Positions 63,091 to 64,000 of a stretch of 64,000 nucleotides of DNA are shown here, piece after piece; positions within the stretch are counted from its first letter, which is position 1; the number at the start of each line of letters is the position of its first letter. This DNA comes from JANQGG01 sp964642175 (lineage in GTDB: Bacteria > Bacteroidota > Chlorobiia > Chlorobiales > Chloroherpetonaceae), in the NCBI GenBank assembly GCA_964642175.1, contig CAZXOK010000001.1, forward strand, positions 62,001-126,000, in the 5' to 3' direction. The position numbers and the translations under genes were made by a program. A model generated the notes under the pieces. It was not told the origin of the DNA and did no database searches. It saw only the letters and a list, made by a program, of their open reading frames with translations.

Positions 63091-63489
63091 TTAAATCAAC
63101 AATGGGGGGCTTATTTGTGAGAGATTGAACGCACCAGGAGCGCTCGTATGGATAAGATGTATTAAACATTGGGTTGAAATCAGATCAAAAACACCTTTGG
63201 ATTGGTGTGAATGAATAAACTTAGAGGAGGCATGATGCGAGATTAGTGTCTTCTCTGGCTTAGTATTGAGTTGATGTAAGTCGAAAGAATGATTTAATAT
63301 CAAAGAAGCAGGTGCCGACTTTGAAACTAAAGTTCTGGTTTCAGCGTTTCTATGATTGTACTTATTAAAAAATGTGTTTTTAACAAATACCTGGCCACCA
63401 AAAACAGATATCAGGAAAAAAAAATACACTTCGGCCAAACGCCAAATTTTTTTTAATCCTGAACTTTTATTTTGCTCATTCAACATCAT
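63091..63489 (-). CDS. small membrane protein, pigment-cluster family member 3
   Basis: 132 residues, unrecognised. A basic lead (KKIWR) runs into W16-R17-L-A-E-V-Y-F-F-F and one membrane segment (about 18-36) ending FVK. The ~95-residue tail is His-rich (NHSFDLHQL, ISHHASSKFIHSHQ, LIHLIHT) and ends SPPLLI. It shares its N-terminal motif and C-terminal ending with the 44001 and 52662 genes. It is first in the direction of transcription of the lipoprotein-TonB-DUF169-bchH2 block, but an intrinsic terminator separates it from the lipoprotein gene. A possible second start lies one codon in (ATGATG). Confidence 0.65.
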   Translation of the reverse strand: MMLNEQNKSSGLKKIWRLAEVYFFFLISVFGGQVFVKNTFFNKYNHRNAETRTLVSKSAPASLILNHSFDLHQLNTKPEKTLISHHASSKFIHSHQSKGVFDLISTQCLIHLIHTSAPGAFNLSQISPPLLI

Positions 63490-63755
63490 TCAATCACAAA
63501 TAAGCCTTTCTTAATAACCTTTTCTTAGGGTAAAGTAGAGCTAAAATATTGCTATATACTTATCGTTAAAAACAAAAACACATACAAAATATCTATTCAA
63601 TATAGATGATAAGTACAAAAAAATTAATGATTTAGTGGTTATTTCGACTTTTCCGTCCCGAAAACCAGTCCTGAGTAATAATTCTATCTCATATTCACGC
63701 AGATCTGTGACATATCTCATCTACGCAGCAAGCTTCAGACCAAAATAAACTGGAA

Positions 63756-64000
63756 TTAAATAACACCCAGTTCTCTGCCGCTTTTTTCAAACTCAGTAAC
63801 AATTTTGTCCAGATGCCACTCTTCGTGAGAGCTCATGTAACTGGTTCTTAGCATTTCGTAACCCGGCATAACACCCGGTCTGACAAAGGCATTGACAAAT
63901 ACCCCGGCATCGTAAAGTTTTCTCCAGAACAACAGGGTTTTGTCCTGATCACCAATAATAACCGAAACGATAGCCGTGCGTGAATCCATTAGTTTAAACC
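63756..64000 (-). CDS. PLP-dependent alpha-oxoamine synthase family enzyme, C-terminal part
   Basis: The frame is open to the window edge with no stop (…FKLMDSRTAIVSVIIGD), so the 5' part lies outside. The visible ~80 residues (KTLLFWRKLYDAGVFVNAFVRPGVMPGYEMLRTSYMSSH, KIVTEFEKSGRELGVI) match the C-terminal subdomain of alpha-oxoamine synthases such as KBL/serine-palmitoyltransferase-like enzymes. A 5-aminolevulinate synthase was considered because of the context, but the ALAS C-terminal pattern is not seen. It lies 266 bp upstream of small gene 3. Confidence 0.7.
   Translation of the reverse strand, partial: FKLMDSRTAIVSVIIGDQDKTLLFWRKLYDAGVFVNAFVRPGVMPGYEMLRTSYMSSHEEWHLDKIVTEFEKSGRELGVI

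Noticed and set aside
63490..63755. Cobalamin riboswitch upstream of the TonB block
   Set aside because: No B12-box-like sequence was found by eye on the minus strand; a covariance-model scan was not possible.
63756..64000. The truncated PLP enzyme as 5-aminolevulinate synthase
   Set aside because: The visible C-terminal pattern fits general alpha-oxoamine synthases, not ALAS; the catalytic part lies outside the window. FCB phototrophs also normally use the glutamate (C5) route.
1..64000. tRNA genes, CRISPR arrays, insertion sequences
   Set aside because: No T-arm consensus in a cloverleaf context, no regular spaced repeats and no transposase-like frames were noticed.

Overview
The window reads as chromosomal DNA from a phototrophic member of the Bacteroidota–Chlorobiota (FCB) group, most likely a green-sulfur-bacterium relative (Chlorobiota). 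This is inferred from gene content only. It carries bacteriochlorophyll genes of anaerobic type (bchE, bchM, bchJ, a PucC/Bch2-family transporter) and two separate full-length BchH-type magnesium-chelatase large subunits; multiple BchH paralogues are a known Chlorobiota trait. It also has TonB receptor/lipoprotein genes and lipoproteins of FCB type. Several genes have good Shine-Dalgarno sequences (AGGAGG before bchH1, GGAGG before bchE), which argues against an ordinary Bacteroidia genome. No reaction-centre, chlorosome or bchI/bchD gene lies inside the window. No tRNA, rRNA, CRISPR or IS element was seen.

Layout. 1-2.3 kb: a truncated SagB/nitroreductase gene, a cysteine-rich receiver protein and an atypical SDR. 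2.6-15.2 kb: a five-gene plus-strand operon for alpha-glucan and trehalose metabolism (glgE, treS-maltokinase fusion, treZ, a DUF3536 GH57-like gene, treY). 15.3-20.2 kb: hemE, rfbC, a voltage-gated-type K+ channel with a C-terminal zinc ribbon, a tandem Usp protein, gmhA and ribH. 20.2-25.9 kb: a minus-strand signalling operon (PAS histidine kinase, Rcp1-like response regulator, hybrid kinase). 26-36 kb: TPR protein, PpiD-like foldase, GT2, lgt, an ICMT-like methyltransferase, a Crp/Fnr regulator, a lipoprotein, prmA and ppx/gppA, with two patches of dispersed REP-like repeats. 36-43.8 kb: an exported DUF5683-like protein, a large protease-like/TolB-like/barrel protein, bchJ, the PucC-family transporter and a seven-blade WD40 protein.

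44-64 kb is the photosynthetic-pigment region. bchE is on the plus strand. A PerR-like regulator with a ferritin-like gene lies between it and a long minus-strand array: (PLP enzyme) - small protein - lipoprotein - TonB receptor - DUF169 - bchH2 - protoporphyrinogen-oxidase-like - small proteins - bchH1 - bchM. Together these cover protoporphyrinogen oxidation, Mg insertion, methylation, isocyclic-ring formation and vinyl reduction, plus what may be an outer-membrane import system for a cofactor, metal or tetrapyrrole.

The most interesting signal is a family of three small single-pass membrane proteins (44001-44393, 52662-53138, 63091-63489). They share an N-terminal motif (WR-[LM]-[LA]-EVY-[LF]-FF, then SV.G) and a C-terminal PLLI/PLII ending. 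One stands immediately upstream of each of the three pigment transcription blocks (bchE; bchH1-bchM; lipoprotein-TonB-DUF169-bchH2). In two of the three cases a terminator-like hairpin lies between the small gene and the block it precedes. I do not recognise this family.
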